Positions 1-7,675 of a stretch of 25,909 bases of DNA are shown piece after piece. A program made the position numbers and the translations under genes. Source of the stretch: Brachyspira pilosicoli. Lineage in GTDB: Bacteria; Spirochaetota; Brachyspiria; Brachyspirales; Brachyspiraceae. A model generated the notes under the pieces. The model was not told the DNA's origin. It worked only from the letters and a program-made list of their open reading frames with translations, and did not search any database. Each line of letters begins with the position of its first letter. The first letter of the stretch is position 1. Where the stretch lies: contig NZ_SRZM01000308.1 in assembly GCF_019402445.1 (NCBI RefSeq), positions 1 to 25,909 on the forward strand. The letters run 5' to 3'.

Positions 1-2
1 AT

Positions 3-203
3 ACAAAACATATGATACATAATATATATGAATTAGTAAGCGATATATCTAAAGGAATGACACTAGAACCAGGAGATATAATAGCAACCGGCACACCTTC
101 TGGAGTTGGTATGGGATTTAATCCTCCTAAATATATGAAAAATGGTGATAGAATAACTTGCTATATAGAAAATATTGGTGAGCTCACTAATTATGTTAAA
201 TAA
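3..203 (+). CDS. Fumarylacetoacetate hydrolase family protein (C-terminal fragment)
   Basis: Only the last ~66 codons are in the window; the frame is open to the left edge, so the start lies upstream. The visible part carries the family signature [13 protein letters not shown], preceded by [10 protein letters not shown] and followed by a short Gly/Asp strand ending in IENIGEL. This is the C-terminal strand-loop of the FAH fold (fumarylacetoacetase, 2-hydroxyhepta-2,4-diene-1,7-dioate isomerase, acylpyruvase, oxaloacetate tautomerase). Such enzymes are metal-dependent and cleave or isomerise beta-diketo acids. The metal ligands are upstream and not visible, so substrate cannot be judged. The stop codon (201-203) is 1 nt from the stop of the convergent thymidine kinase gene, and no terminator hairpin separates them. 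Family assignment is firm; the exact reaction is unknown. Confidence 0.85.
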   Translation, partial: TKHMIHNIYELVSDISKGMTLEPGDIIATGTPSGVGMGFNPPKYMKNGDRITCYIENIGELTNYVK

Positions 204-204
204 A

Positions 205-786
205 TTATAAGTTTAATTTAACTTCATCTTCACCCTCATAGCAATACCTGCATACGCATTTATATATATCATCTCCTATCACTATTCTATCAACATCTTT
301 AACTATTCTTTTTGAATATATTCCCTTTCTTCCGCAATCACATTTTCCAAAAACTTTTATATGCACATCAATCAAGTCTTCTTCAATTAAACTGCTTACA
401 CTCTCCCAATAATTCCTCTTAAAGTCCATATCCAAAGAAGCTATATAAAAATCTATATTAATATTATTTCTTGAAAAATCTTTTATTAGTTTAATAAAGT
501 CAGAAGTTTTATTTAAAAAACAAAACTCATCAATACCTACAACATCATAATTTGATAAATAATTTTCTATATTTGTAAATTTATCTTCTAATTCTTCTTC
601 AGTTATAATATCTATTCTCTTGTCAAATACAACATTTTTATCCCTGCAAAAATATCCTCTATAAGAAATATTAGGATATATAAACAGTATCCTAATATCA
701 TTTTTTTCCATAAGTAGATAATCCAAAGTCTTTATCAAATATTTAGATTTTCCTGCAAACATAGGACCTGTTATTAAATAATTCAT
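205..786 (-). CDS. tdk: Thymidine kinase (type II, Zn-binding)
   Basis: A 193-residue cytosolic kinase that phosphorylates thymidine with ATP in pyrimidine salvage. Motifs in order: P-loop GPMFAGKS (residues 7-14), Walker B/catalytic DEFCF (D86-E87), the SLDMDF element equivalent to GLDxDF, a zinc ribbon with KCDCG and CVCRYC, and the IGDDIYKCVCRYCYEG lid region typical of TK1-like enzymes. Length matches the family (about 190-200). The family usually has DE-x-Q-F at the Walker B site; here the Q position is Cys (C89). The Shine-Dalgarno sequence is weak (an AGG about 12 nt upstream). It is divergent from the TPR gene at 973 and convergent with the FAH-family gene. The assignment is secure. 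Confidence 0.93.
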   Translation of the reverse strand: MNYLITGPMFAGKSKYLIKTLDYLLMEKNDIRILFIYPNISYRGYFCRDKNVVFDKRIDIITEEELEDKFTNIENYLSNYDVVGIDEFCFLNKTSDFIKLIKDFSRNNINIDFYIASLDMDFKRNYWESVSSLIEEDLIDVHIKVFGKCDCGRKGIYSKRIVKDVDRIVIGDDIYKCVCRYCYEGEDEVKLNL

Positions 787-972
787 AGAAATATATACCT
801 AAGTAAAAATAAGTAAAAAATTAAATAGATTTTATCAAAAAAAACACTTTTTGCAAGTAAAACTATAAAATACAAATTTATAAAAAATATTTTATAATCT
901 TTAACTTTATTTAAAATAAAAAATAATATAAAATATTTTTGAAAAAATAGTGAAAGGACAAAGAGATAATTT
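787..972. other. AT-rich divergent intergenic region
   Basis: 186 nt between thymidine kinase (-) and the TPR gene (+), almost pure A/T. It must hold both promoters, but so many TATA-like hexamers fit that I cannot choose one. A purine-rich stretch with AAAGGA and AAGAGA at about 953-966 is the likely ribosome-binding region for the gene at 973. No gene or RNA is visible. Confidence 0.5.
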
Positions 973-2643
973 ATGAATAATATAGTTGTATATTTAATAA
1001 CTTTAGTAGTATTAGCTTTTCTTACATTTATTTTAATAAAAAAAATAATTGCAAACAAAGATAATAAAATAGGGAAAGTATCAGGTAAATTAAGCAAAGA
1101 AAGAATATTAGAATTAAAGAAAAGAATTGCTAAAGATGAAAATGATTATGAAGCAATATACGAACTTGCAATGCTTGAAGAGAATATTGGAGAGAATGAA
1201 GAGGCTTTAAAAAAATATGAACAATTAATGGATATAGGTTATTTAAGAGGAAAAGCTCAGCTTGATGCTGCAAAAAAATTAGAAGAAAAATACTCTTCAT
1301 TAGAAAATAGAGAAAATACATTAAAATATTCTGCTATTGTATTTAAAATAGACCCTAAAAATACAATATATGCTATAAAGGCTGCAACCATATTAACATA
1401 CGAAGGAAATTTTAAAATAGCTTGCGATTATTTTTCTAAAGCATCATCTTCAAAAGAAGAATTCGATATTGACAATATTAAAGCAGCAGCATTTGCTTTT
1501 TATAAAGTGAAAGATTATAAAAAATCTCTTTCATTCTTAGAAATGCTATATAAAAAAATAAATAAAGAAAAAAGTAACAAAGAACTAGCTAAACAAATAG
1601 CTAAATCTTTAATTTCACTATACTTGATATCTGAAGAAATTAATATAGCAAAATCTTTTTTAGAAATAACACTTGCTGATAAATCTCATGATGATAAATA
1701 TATATTTGATTTAGATAAAATATATCTATTTGTATTATATAAATTAGAAGACAATAAACAATTTAAAACATATTATGATAAATTGTATTCAATATACAAA
1801 ATTCCACAATTTGACAAAAAAATATCTAATTTAATCTTTGACTTTGCATTTTATTCATATTTTTTAAGAGATATAGATTTTTCTATACAAGCTTTTAGAG
1901 CAATAAAATCATTTAACATAGAAGAATTTGGTATATACGAAATTGATAAAATATTAAGTTACTTATCTGAAATATACAAAGCATCAGACCAATTAAATAA
2001 AATAAAAGATTCAGGTTCATATTATCTTCAAAAATACAAAAATGATAATTTTGAAAACTACATTGATAAAGATTTAACAGCGTTTTGGGATAAAACAATT
2101 AATTTATGGGAAGCTTCTTTTATAGATTTTGATTATATATCAACTTTAATAGACACAAGAGCTACAATTAATACTGATGCTATATTAAATCAATTAAAAA
2201 TTTCTGTAAACGAAAATAAAGCAAATACATTTAGCACTACCAATAAAATAGATAAAATATTCAAAATGAGCATGCTTGATTTTAAAAAGGTTTGCCAGAA
2301 TATAATAAAAAACAAATTATCACACTCTATAGTTCAGGAATACACAGGTGAAAAAGGAAAAAATAGTTATGGAGATGAGGTAGATTATTTAGCATACAAC
2401 ATGAAAAGTAGCAAAAAAGATTTAACTCTAATATCTTTCAAAAGGTGGAATAATGTTGAAATTGGAGAGCTTATGATTAGAGACTTTTTAATGCTTGTTT
2501 CTGAGGCTGGTGCTAAAAATGGAATATTAATTGTACCAGTAGACCTTACAAGTAGTGCTAAAAGTTTTGTACTTCATAACAATAGAATAGAAGTTTATTC
2601 TAGGGCACAATTTAATAATTTTTTAAAAGATGAGTCTATATAA
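973..2643 (+). CDS. Membrane-anchored TPR protein with Mrr-like C-terminal domain
   Basis: 556 residues. Residues 4-23 form one membrane segment (IVVYLITLVVLAFLTFILI), followed by Lys-rich sequence. From about residue 45 to 350 come helical, tetratricopeptide-like repeats; the clearest is KDENDYEAIYELAMLEENIG-type sequence at residues ~53-75. The last ~125 residues differ: after GDEVDY (D468, D471) there is LISFKRW (K490), then IRDFLMLVSEAGAKNGILI and a Ser/Ala helix, closely resembling the Mrr restriction-nuclease fold (D...(E/Q)xK, then a GxxIT-like strand and FTxxA helix). The E/Q of the catalytic (E/Q)xK is Ser here (S488-F-K490), so nuclease activity is doubtful. I infer a membrane scaffold whose C-terminal domain binds nucleic acid or protein. 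A weak purine-rich SD precedes the ATG. The TPR/TM calls are sound; the Mrr-like call is moderate. Confidence 0.75.
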   Translation: MNNIVVYLITLVVLAFLTFILIKKIIANKDNKIGKVSGKLSKERILELKKRIAKDENDYEAIYELAMLEENIGENEEALKKYEQLMDIGYLRGKAQLDAAKKLEEKYSSLENRENTLKYSAIVFKIDPKNTIYAIKAATILTYEGNFKIACDYFSKASSSKEEFDIDNIKAAAFAFYKVKDYKKSLSFLEMLYKKINKEKSNKELAKQIAKSLISLYLISEEINIAKSFLEITLADKSHDDKYIFDLDKIYLFVLYKLEDNKQFKTYYDKLYSIYKIPQFDKKISNLIFDFAFYSYFLRDIDFSIQAFRAIKSFNIEEFGIYEIDKILSYLSEIYKASDQLNKIKDSGSYYLQKYKNDNFENYIDKDLTAFWDKTINLWEASFIDFDYISTLIDTRATINTDAILNQLKISVNENKANTFSTTNKIDKIFKMSMLDFKKVCQNIIKNKLSHSIVQEYTGEKGKNSYGDEVDYLAYNMKSSKKDLTLISFKRWNNVEIGELMIRDFLMLVSEAGAKNGILIVPVDLTSSAKSFVLHNNRIEVYSRAQFNNFLKDESI

Positions 2644-2666
2644 TTTTACGATTTATGTAATTAAGA

Positions 2667-2675
2667 TGTTATAAT
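2667..2675 (+). promoter_or_regulatory. Extended -10 promoter for DUF305 lipoprotein gene
   Basis: TGTTATAAT matches the extended -10 consensus TGnTATAAT and lies 30 nt before the ATG at 2705. The -35 region (TTTACG at 2645-2650, 19-nt spacer) is poor, as is usual for extended -10 promoters. Confidence 0.5.
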
Positions 2676-2704
2676 AGTAAATTTTATTAAAGGATATTTA
2701 CATA

Positions 2705-3397
2705 ATGAAAATTTTTTTAACTACAATTACTATTATAATGATGTTAGTTTTTACTGTTTCTTGTAGTCAAAAAACAGATACAACTTCTGCTGCAGAAAAT
2801 AATATTTCACAAAATAATACAGCAGAAAATGCTCATAATGCACATGCTGCACATAATACTTCTGGCTCTAAGATAATAGATGCAATGCATGCTCCTATGA
2901 TGGCTCAGGCTTTTGAGAAAACTAAAAATATAGATGTTGACTTTTTAGTTAATATGATACCTCATCATCAAGGTGCTATAGATTCTTCTAAAATACTTCT
3001 TGAAACTACTACAAATGAAACTCTAAAAACTTTAGCTAATAATATTATACAAGCTCAAGAAAAAGAGATAAAAGAGTTTACTGCTTTAGTAGATGAATTA
3101 AAAGCAAAAAACACAGATTATAGTGATATAGACACTGTTGCTTTTGGTAATGAAGCAGAAAAAATTATGAATGATATGATGATGGAAATGTCTATGATAG
3201 AAGTTAGTGCTGATAATGATATAGATTTCATTAAAGGAATGATACCTCATCATCAGGCTGCAGTTGATGCTTCTAAACAAATATTAGCTTCTACAAAAGA
3301 TGATAAAATTAAAGAGATTGCTAATAGAATAATAGCTGACCAAGAAAAAGAAATAGCAGAGATGAACAATTTATTAACTTCATTAACATCAAAATAA
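2705..3397 (+). CDS. Tandem DUF305 lipoprotein
   Basis: 230 residues with a lipoprotein-type signal: Lys2, a hydrophobic core, then TVSC with Cys20 as the presumed lipidated residue (the -3 Thr is a relaxed, spirochaete-like lipobox). Residues ~38-55 are a His/Ala/Asn-rich linker (AHNAHAAHN). Two DUF305 units follow, each opening with MIPHHQ (Met84 and Met179) and continuing into a helix with KEI near its end. DUF305 proteins are small ferritin-like helical bundles, often in periplasmic metal-handling contexts; the repeated HH pairs and the His-rich linker suggest metal, perhaps copper, binding. That function is inferred. An AAAGGA SD lies about 11 nt upstream of the ATG, and a clear terminator follows, so it is probably monocistronic. 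Confidence 0.85.
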   Translation: MKIFLTTITIIMMLVFTVSCSQKTDTTSAAENNISQNNTAENAHNAHAAHNTSGSKIIDAMHAPMMAQAFEKTKNIDVDFLVNMIPHHQGAIDSSKILLETTTNETLKTLANNIIQAQEKEIKEFTALVDELKAKNTDYSDIDTVAFGNEAEKIMNDMMMEMSMIEVSADNDIDFIKGMIPHHQAAVDASKQILASTKDDKIKEIANRIIADQEKEIAEMNNLLTSLTSK

Positions 3398-3426
3398 TAA
3401 ATAATAGTAAATAATAAAAAATATTA

Positions 3427-3463
3427 AACGCTATGGATTTTATTATCTATAGCGTTTTTTTAT
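3427..3463 (+). terminator. Rho-independent terminator after DUF305 gene
   Basis: AACGCTAT (3427-3434) pairs perfectly with ATAGCGTT (3449-3456), with a 14-nt loop, and is followed by a T run. It lies 30 nt past the stop codon. Confidence 0.85.
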
Positions 3464-3552
3464 TTTAAAAAATATAAATTTGCAAAAAAACATATTTGTT
3501 TATAAAATAAAATACAATAATATTTTTAAATAATTTTATAAATGGAGCTAAT

Positions 3553-4593
3553 ATGAATATTAAAGATATTGCTAATTTTTTGAATGCTATAAAAACATTA
3601 GGCGATGACAATGTTAATATAACAACACTCTCTCCTATTAATGATATATCAGAAGGCTCTATAGTTTGTGTTGATAATAATAAATATATAGAAACCGCTT
3701 TAAATAGTAAAGCGAGTGCAATTATTTTAAGAGAGGATTTAGCAAACACAATAGAAGATTTTAAAAAGAAAACTGCTATTATTCATGCAAATCCAAAAGA
3801 AGCATTTATAAAACTTCTCTATATTTTATTTGAAGATAAAAAATATACATTAGGTACAGTAGAAAGTACTGCCGTTATAAAAGATAATGCAAAAATAGAT
3901 AAAGAAACCTATATAGGAGATAATGCCCATATTGGAAAGAATGTAAAAATTGCTAAAGGCAGTGTAATAGAAAGCGGAGTATTTTTGGGAGATGATGTTG
4001 AAATTGGAGAGAATTGCATCATACATTCAAATGTTTCTATACATGATAGATGCATAATAAAAAACAATGTTATAATAGGTTCATCTACTGTTATTGGTAA
4101 TGATGGTTTTGGATTTTTTGAGGTTAATGGCAAACAGATGAAAATCCCTCAAAGGGGAAATGTTGTTATAGAAAATGATGTTGAGATAGGTGCTAATGTT
4201 TGTATAGACAGGGCAACTTTAGGCTCTACAATAATTAGAGAGGGCGTAAAAATAGACAACTTAGTTCAAATTGCTCATAACTGCGACATAGGAGAGCATT
4301 CTATCATTGTATCACAAGTTGGAATTGCAGGAAGCAGTAAATTGGGTCATCATTGTGTACTTGCAGGACAGGTTGGTTTGGCTGACCATGTTACTTTAGG
4401 CGACAGAGTTATATTAGGAGGACAAAGCGGTGTTATGTCTAATGTAAAAATAGAATCAAACTCTATTATGCTTGGCTCTCCTGCCCAAAATATTAACAGA
4501 GAAAAATTAAAAATGATAGCAGAGCAAAAACTTCCTGAATTAATTAGTTTGGTAGAAGAACGCTTTGATGTTAAGATAAGAAGAGCGAAATAA
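3553..4593 (+). CDS. lpxD: UDP-3-O-acylglucosamine N-acyltransferase
   Basis: 346 residues, the usual LpxD length (~340). LpxD transfers a 3-hydroxyacyl chain from acyl carrier protein to the 2-amino group of UDP-3-O-acylglucosamine, the third step of lipid A synthesis, in the cytosol. Residues ~1-100 form the N-terminal uridine-binding domain. Residues ~105-310 are left-handed beta-helix hexapeptide repeats (for example [20 protein letters not shown]). The diagnostic block NDGFGFF is followed by IPQRGNVVI and QIAHNCDIG, where His242 matches the catalytic base (His239 in E. coli). The tail ends in a short helix. The ATG has GGAG 5 nt upstream. The EamA gene starts 1 nt after the stop. No lpxA or fabZ is adjacent, unlike the enterobacterial cluster. 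Its presence supports an LOS-bearing outer membrane. Confidence 0.96.
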   Translation: MNIKDIANFLNAIKTLGDDNVNITTLSPINDISEGSIVCVDNNKYIETALNSKASAIILREDLANTIEDFKKKTAIIHANPKEAFIKLLYILFEDKKYTLGTVESTAVIKDNAKIDKETYIGDNAHIGKNVKIAKGSVIESGVFLGDDVEIGENCIIHSNVSIHDRCIIKNNVIIGSSTVIGNDGFGFFEVNGKQMKIPQRGNVVIENDVEIGANVCIDRATLGSTIIREGVKIDNLVQIAHNCDIGEHSIIVSQVGIAGSSKLGHHCVLAGQVGLADHVTLGDRVILGGQSGVMSNVKIESNSIMLGSPAQNINREKLKMIAEQKLPELISLVEERFDVKIRRAK

Positions 4594-4594
4594 A

Positions 4595-5458
4595 ATGATT
4601 AATGTACTATTAGTAATCATAGCTTCTATTGCCTATGGTTTTCTTCCAATATTTACAAAAAATATTATAAAAGAAAATTATTCATCTGTAGCTATAGTTT
4701 TTTATAGATATGCTTTTACAGCAATATTTTTATTTTTTATAATTCTAATAAGAAAAAAAAGTTTTAAAATAGATAAAAGACAATTTTTTGAATTAATTTT
4801 ATTTAGTATAGTAGGGCTTGGCTTAACATTTTTCTTTTTATCGCTTTCTTTATTATATATATCAGCAGGGCTTACCAATATGATTCATTTTGGATATCCT
4901 GTTGTAGTAATTATATTAATGGCTATAGTCTATAAAGAGAAAATTAATATATTAAAAATAATCTCTGTAATTTCTGCTATTATTGGGATAGTACTCTTAA
5001 CTAGGGTTGTAGAAGTGGAATCTTTTAAGGGTGTAATATATGCTTTAATAACCACAGTAACATATGGAGTTTATATTATATCAAACAAAAAGGCTTCATT
5101 TGCCAAACTTGATACTATGGTTTCGCTTTTTTATATGTCTTTGTTTGTATCTATAGTATTTTTTATATTTGGTATAGCAACTAATAGCCTAAAAATGATT
5201 GACAGCATAAATGTATTTAATAATTTTATTGCCATATCTCTGCTTTGTACAATATTTTCTTTGGGGCTTTTACTTTATGGAGTAAAACAATTAGGCTCTT
5301 CACTTGCCTCAATATTAAATATGTTTGAACCTACAACCACAGTAATAGCTTCTATATTTATCTATAATGAAACTTTAACTATTAATATATTACTAGGTTC
5401 TATTCTTGTTGTTTTGTCTACGGTGTTTATGATAATGTCGTCGAAAATAAAAAGCTAA
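4595..5458 (+). CDS. EamA/DMT-family permease
   Basis: 287 residues with about ten hydrophobic segments arranged as two EamA halves of five (roughly residues 1-135 and 145-285). Typical family features are the N-terminal YGFLPIFTK segment, the FYRYAFTA motif after TM1, and the second-half YGVYIISNK and MFEPTTTVIASIFIYNE blocks. Members are inner-membrane exporters or importers of small metabolites such as amino acids or nucleosides; the substrate cannot be read from sequence. The ATG lies 1 nt after the lpxD stop, so it is almost certainly co-transcribed and translationally coupled. The downstream gene-free region is a repeat array rather than a simple terminator. A second, different EamA protein occurs at 11415. 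Confidence 0.88.
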   Translation: MINVLLVIIASIAYGFLPIFTKNIIKENYSSVAIVFYRYAFTAIFLFFIILIRKKSFKIDKRQFFELILFSIVGLGLTFFFLSLSLLYISAGLTNMIHFGYPVVVIILMAIVYKEKINILKIISVISAIIGIVLLTRVVEVESFKGVIYALITTVTYGVYIISNKKASFAKLDTMVSLFYMSLFVSIVFFIFGIATNSLKMIDSINVFNNFIAISLLCTIFSLGLLLYGVKQLGSSLASILNMFEPTTTVIASIFIYNETLTINILLGSILVVLSTVFMIMSSKIKS

Positions 5459-5462
5459 AACA

Positions 5463-5547
5463 TTTGCACTTTCGCGAAGCGTGCCCGAAGGGCGAAAACT
5501 TTGACGGAATCCGCACAGCGTAGCTGCGGGAAAAGTTAATAAAAAAT
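5463..5547 (+). repeat. Repeat module A, copy 1
   Basis: G+C-richer than its surroundings. It opens with TTGCACTTT, passes through AACTTTGACGGAATCCGCAC, and closes with GCGGGAAAAGTTAATAAAAA. The arms AACTTT (5497-5502) and AAAAGTT (5531-5537) can pair around a nested CAGC/GCTG hairpin. A GCCC-GAA-GGGC hairpin lies just inside the 5' part. The same module recurs at 5766, 6051, 23439 and 23732. Confidence 0.8.
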
Positions 5548-5624
5548 AATTATTTTAATATATACTAAAAATTTTAAGTCTGTGAAAATTCTGTTTTTAT
5601 GTTTTTTATTGCTTTAGGGGACTA

Positions 5625-5694
5625 GCCACCAAATACACAGATCTTTTGCGACCGTAGGAAGTGCCTTCGGTATTGCTACAAAAGAACTGCATTA
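5625..5694 (+). repeat. Repeat module B, copy 1
   Basis: The core CTTTTGCGACCGTAGGAAG reads into a CCTTCGG half-hairpin and ends with ACAAAAGAACTGCATT. The CTTTTG/CAAAAG arms bracket an inner stem of the CCG-AAGG kind. It is homologous to the modules at 5885 and 23578, sharing the TTTTGC...AAAAG-ACTGCATT frame. Confidence 0.75.
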
Positions 5695-5765
5695 TTTAGA
5701 TTTAAATGTTGGTATTATGCTATAGTTTATACATATTCCTAAGATATTAGCTATAATATGTGCGT

Positions 5766-5807
5766 TTTTTGCAACTTTTTTGAGCGACAAAAAAGTTGAA
5801 TAAAAAA
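5766..5807 (+). repeat. Repeat module A, minimal copy
   Basis: GCAACTTTTT (5771-5780) and AAAAAAGTTG form a hairpin with a short TGAGCGAC loop, followed by AATAAAAAA. This is module A with its G+C-rich apical insert missing. The copy at 23732 is nearly as short. Confidence 0.75.
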
Positions 5808-5884
5808 TTATATAATAAAATATAGTTATTTTAGAATATATTGATTTGAGTTTATCAGAAAATATTTTTTAAGTTTTTTATTTT

Positions 5885-5970
5885 GTGGTGACGTTGCCCC
5901 ATGCCCATACTTCTTTTGCCGAATAGGTACCTACTCGGTGGTGACCCAAAGAAGCAAAAGGACTGCATTA
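5885..5970 (+). repeat. Repeat module B, copy 2
   Basis: It starts near GTGGTGACGTTGCCCC, contains ACTTCTTTTGC, a GGTACC-centred hairpin (CCGAATAGGTACCTACTCGG), and ends ACCCAAAGAAGCAAAAGG plus ACTGCATT. The last ~25 nt match the inverted copy at 23578 almost exactly. Confidence 0.8.
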
Positions 5971-6050
5971 AAGAAACTAACTTTTAAGTATATCCAAAAT
6001 ACTACATTATTCTATATTAATACATATTCCAACATATAGAGTAAAAACAC

Positions 6051-6166
6051 TTGCACTTTTTATTTCTTTTACAAAGTCTGCACCGCGACCGAAGGAGTAC
6101 CTTCGACTGAAAGAAGTACCTTTAGGTATAGGTGCGTAGCGGCGGGAAAAAGAACAACAAAAAAAT
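6051..6166 (+). repeat. Repeat module A, long copy
   Basis: It opens with TTGCACTTTT and ends with GGCGGGAAAAAGAACAACAA. The apical part is extended by a CGAAGG...CCTTCG hairpin and further AAGTACCTTTAGGTA sequence, making it the longest of the A copies. It ends 11 nt before the stop of the convergent radical SAM gene. Confidence 0.75.
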
Positions 6167-6176
6167 TGATAAAAAT

Positions 6177-7109
6177 CTATAAAAACTTACAACCTTGCTT
6201 CAACTCTCTCTCTGTCATCAATTTGTTTATAGAATTAATTATTTTGCCTTTAGATTTTTTCCATTTCGGAGCTATTAAACTATCTCCTAAACTGTCTCCC
6301 ATAATCCTTGAAACTATTATATCTTCTCTTAAAATAGATATAGCATCAGCCATAAGCTCTATATAAAAATCTTCATCAAGCGTAGGAAAATCATAATTTT
6401 TATACATTGCTTCAAAAGCACTACCTACTACAATATCAAGCTGATGAAACTTCACACTGTCAATTTTTAAATTAGAAATGTCCCTCACCGTTTGAAGCAT
6501 CTCTTCTCTTGTTTCTAAAATTATTTTTTTTCCATCTATTTTTTTAGGCAAACCAAATATTATATGAGTTGATATTATAAGATTGCTGTAATTATTTTTT
6601 ATGTTTTCTGTCATATTAGCAAACGACTCAAAATTATGTCCTCTATTTATAAAAATAGAAGTATTATCATTTGAAGATTGAAGCCCCATTTCAAGCCATA
6701 TCTCTTTATTATGTTTTTTTGACAAATTATTTAATTCTAAGAGCACTGCCTCTTCAAGCATATCGCTTCTAGCCCCAAACATTAAACCTACACAATCCTC
6801 AAACTCAATTAATTTATTGGCATATTTAAGCGATTCTGATGAAGCTAATTTTGATAATGGAGTGCCAAGCTGAAAATAAGCATAATATTTTTTGTATCTG
6901 TTTTTATAATTATTTATGCCATTTATCCATTGATTTTTTATATCATCTTCTTCTACATACGGAGGTTTATAACTATTTAAATTGCAAAATCTGCATCCTC
7001 CATTATTAGCCTTATGAGCACAGCCAAAATCTGTGTCTATAGAAATTTTACCAACCTTAAAACCGAATTTCTTTTTTACATAATCAGAAAAACTATAATA
7101 ATTTTGCAT
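6177..7109 (-). CDS. TIGR01212-family radical SAM protein (YhcC/YtqA type)
   Basis: 310 residues, the normal length for this Elp3-like family. The cluster-binding motif near the N-terminus is CAHKANNGGCRFC (C-x8-C-x2-C, about residues 30-42), preceded by GKISIDTDFG and followed by NLNSYKPPY. Later blocks include YFQLGTPL, GARSDML, WLEMGLQSS, FINRGHNF, THIIFGLP and VKFHQLDIV, all typical of the family. These enzymes bind a [4Fe-4S] cluster and cleave S-adenosylmethionine; the physiological substrate is not established. The ATG follows the smpB stop by 2 nt, so the two are one transcription unit. The 3' end abuts the A/B repeat array, with no separate terminator. Confidence 0.9.
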   Translation of the reverse strand: MQNYYSFSDYVKKKFGFKVGKISIDTDFGCAHKANNGGCRFCNLNSYKPPYVEEDDIKNQWINGINNYKNRYKKYYAYFQLGTPLSKLASSESLKYANKLIEFEDCVGLMFGARSDMLEEAVLLELNNLSKKHNKEIWLEMGLQSSNDNTSIFINRGHNFESFANMTENIKNNYSNLIISTHIIFGLPKKIDGKKIILETREEMLQTVRDISNLKIDSVKFHQLDIVVGSAFEAMYKNYDFPTLDEDFYIELMADAISILREDIIVSRIMGDSLGDSLIAPKWKKSKGKIINSINKLMTERELKQGCKFL

Positions 7110-7111
7110 AT

Positions 7112-7597
7112 CTATCTTTTAATATATCTTTCCATCTCTCTGTCTAATGCTTTTTTCTTGAGAGTCTCTCTCTTATCATGAAGCTTCTTACCTTTAGCCA
7201 AAGCTAGTTCAACTTTAACTTTTCCTCTGCTAAAATATAAACTAATAGGAATTAAAGTAAGTCCCTGTTCTTTTATTTTACCATAAAGTCTTTTAATCTC
7301 TCTTTTTTTCATTAGAAGCTTTCTTTCACGCAAAGGGTCATGATTATTCCTGTTGCCAAAATGATATGGAGAAATATGCATGTTCACTATAAAAAGCTCA
7401 CCCTTTTTAAAAGAAGCATAAGAATCAGACATATTAACTCCCCTATCTCTAAGAGATTTAACTTCCGTACCAAGTAAAACTATACCTGCCTCAAACTTCT
7501 CTATCACCTCATAATTAAAAAGTGCTTTTTTATTTCTTGCTATCTCTCCAGATGAAACAGCATTATTTTTTTTATCTTTTTTGTCTTTTTTAGCCAT
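7112..7597 (-). CDS. smpB: SsrA-binding protein SmpB
   Basis: 161 residues. SmpB binds tmRNA and delivers it to stalled ribosomes for trans-translation. A Lys-rich N-terminus (MAKKDKKDKK) is followed by the conserved blocks IARNKKALFNYEV, GIVLLGTEVKSLR, SYASFKKGELF, HISPY, DPLRERKLLM, LIPISLYFSRGKVKVELALAKGKK and the basic tail HDKRETLKKKALDREMERYI, which folds as a helix in the decoding site. Start at 7597 gives the full family length. Upstream is a near-consensus promoter, so smpB leads a two-gene unit with the radical SAM gene. No ssrA gene is in the window. Confidence 0.97.
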   Translation of the reverse strand: MAKKDKKDKKNNAVSSGEIARNKKALFNYEVIEKFEAGIVLLGTEVKSLRDRGVNMSDSYASFKKGELFIVNMHISPYHFGNRNNHDPLRERKLLMKKREIKRLYGKIKEQGLTLIPISLYFSRGKVKVELALAKGKKLHDKRETLKKKALDREMERYIKR

Positions 7598-7619
7598 TTT
7601 TTATTTACTCTTATATGAG

Positions 7620-7647
7620 ATTATACATAAATTGCAAAAATTGTCAA
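7620..7647 (-). promoter_or_regulatory. Sigma-70 promoter of smpB operon
   Basis: On the minus strand, a consensus -35 TTGACA (7642-7647), a 16-nt spacer and a consensus -10 TATAAT (7620-7625) lie about 22 nt upstream of the smpB ATG. Confidence 0.85.
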
Positions 7648-7675
7648 AATAAAGAAATAATTATATTGTTTTAAT

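Noticed and set aside
783..1097. 104-codon hydrophobic frame on the minus strand
   Set aside because: It overlaps the start of the TPR gene and AT-rich spacer; Phe/Leu/Ile content follows from A/T runs. No SD or family pattern.
5463..6166. CRISPR array
   Set aside because: Units are long, of two kinds, variable in length and hairpin-rich; there are no uniform short repeats with unique spacers and no cas genes.
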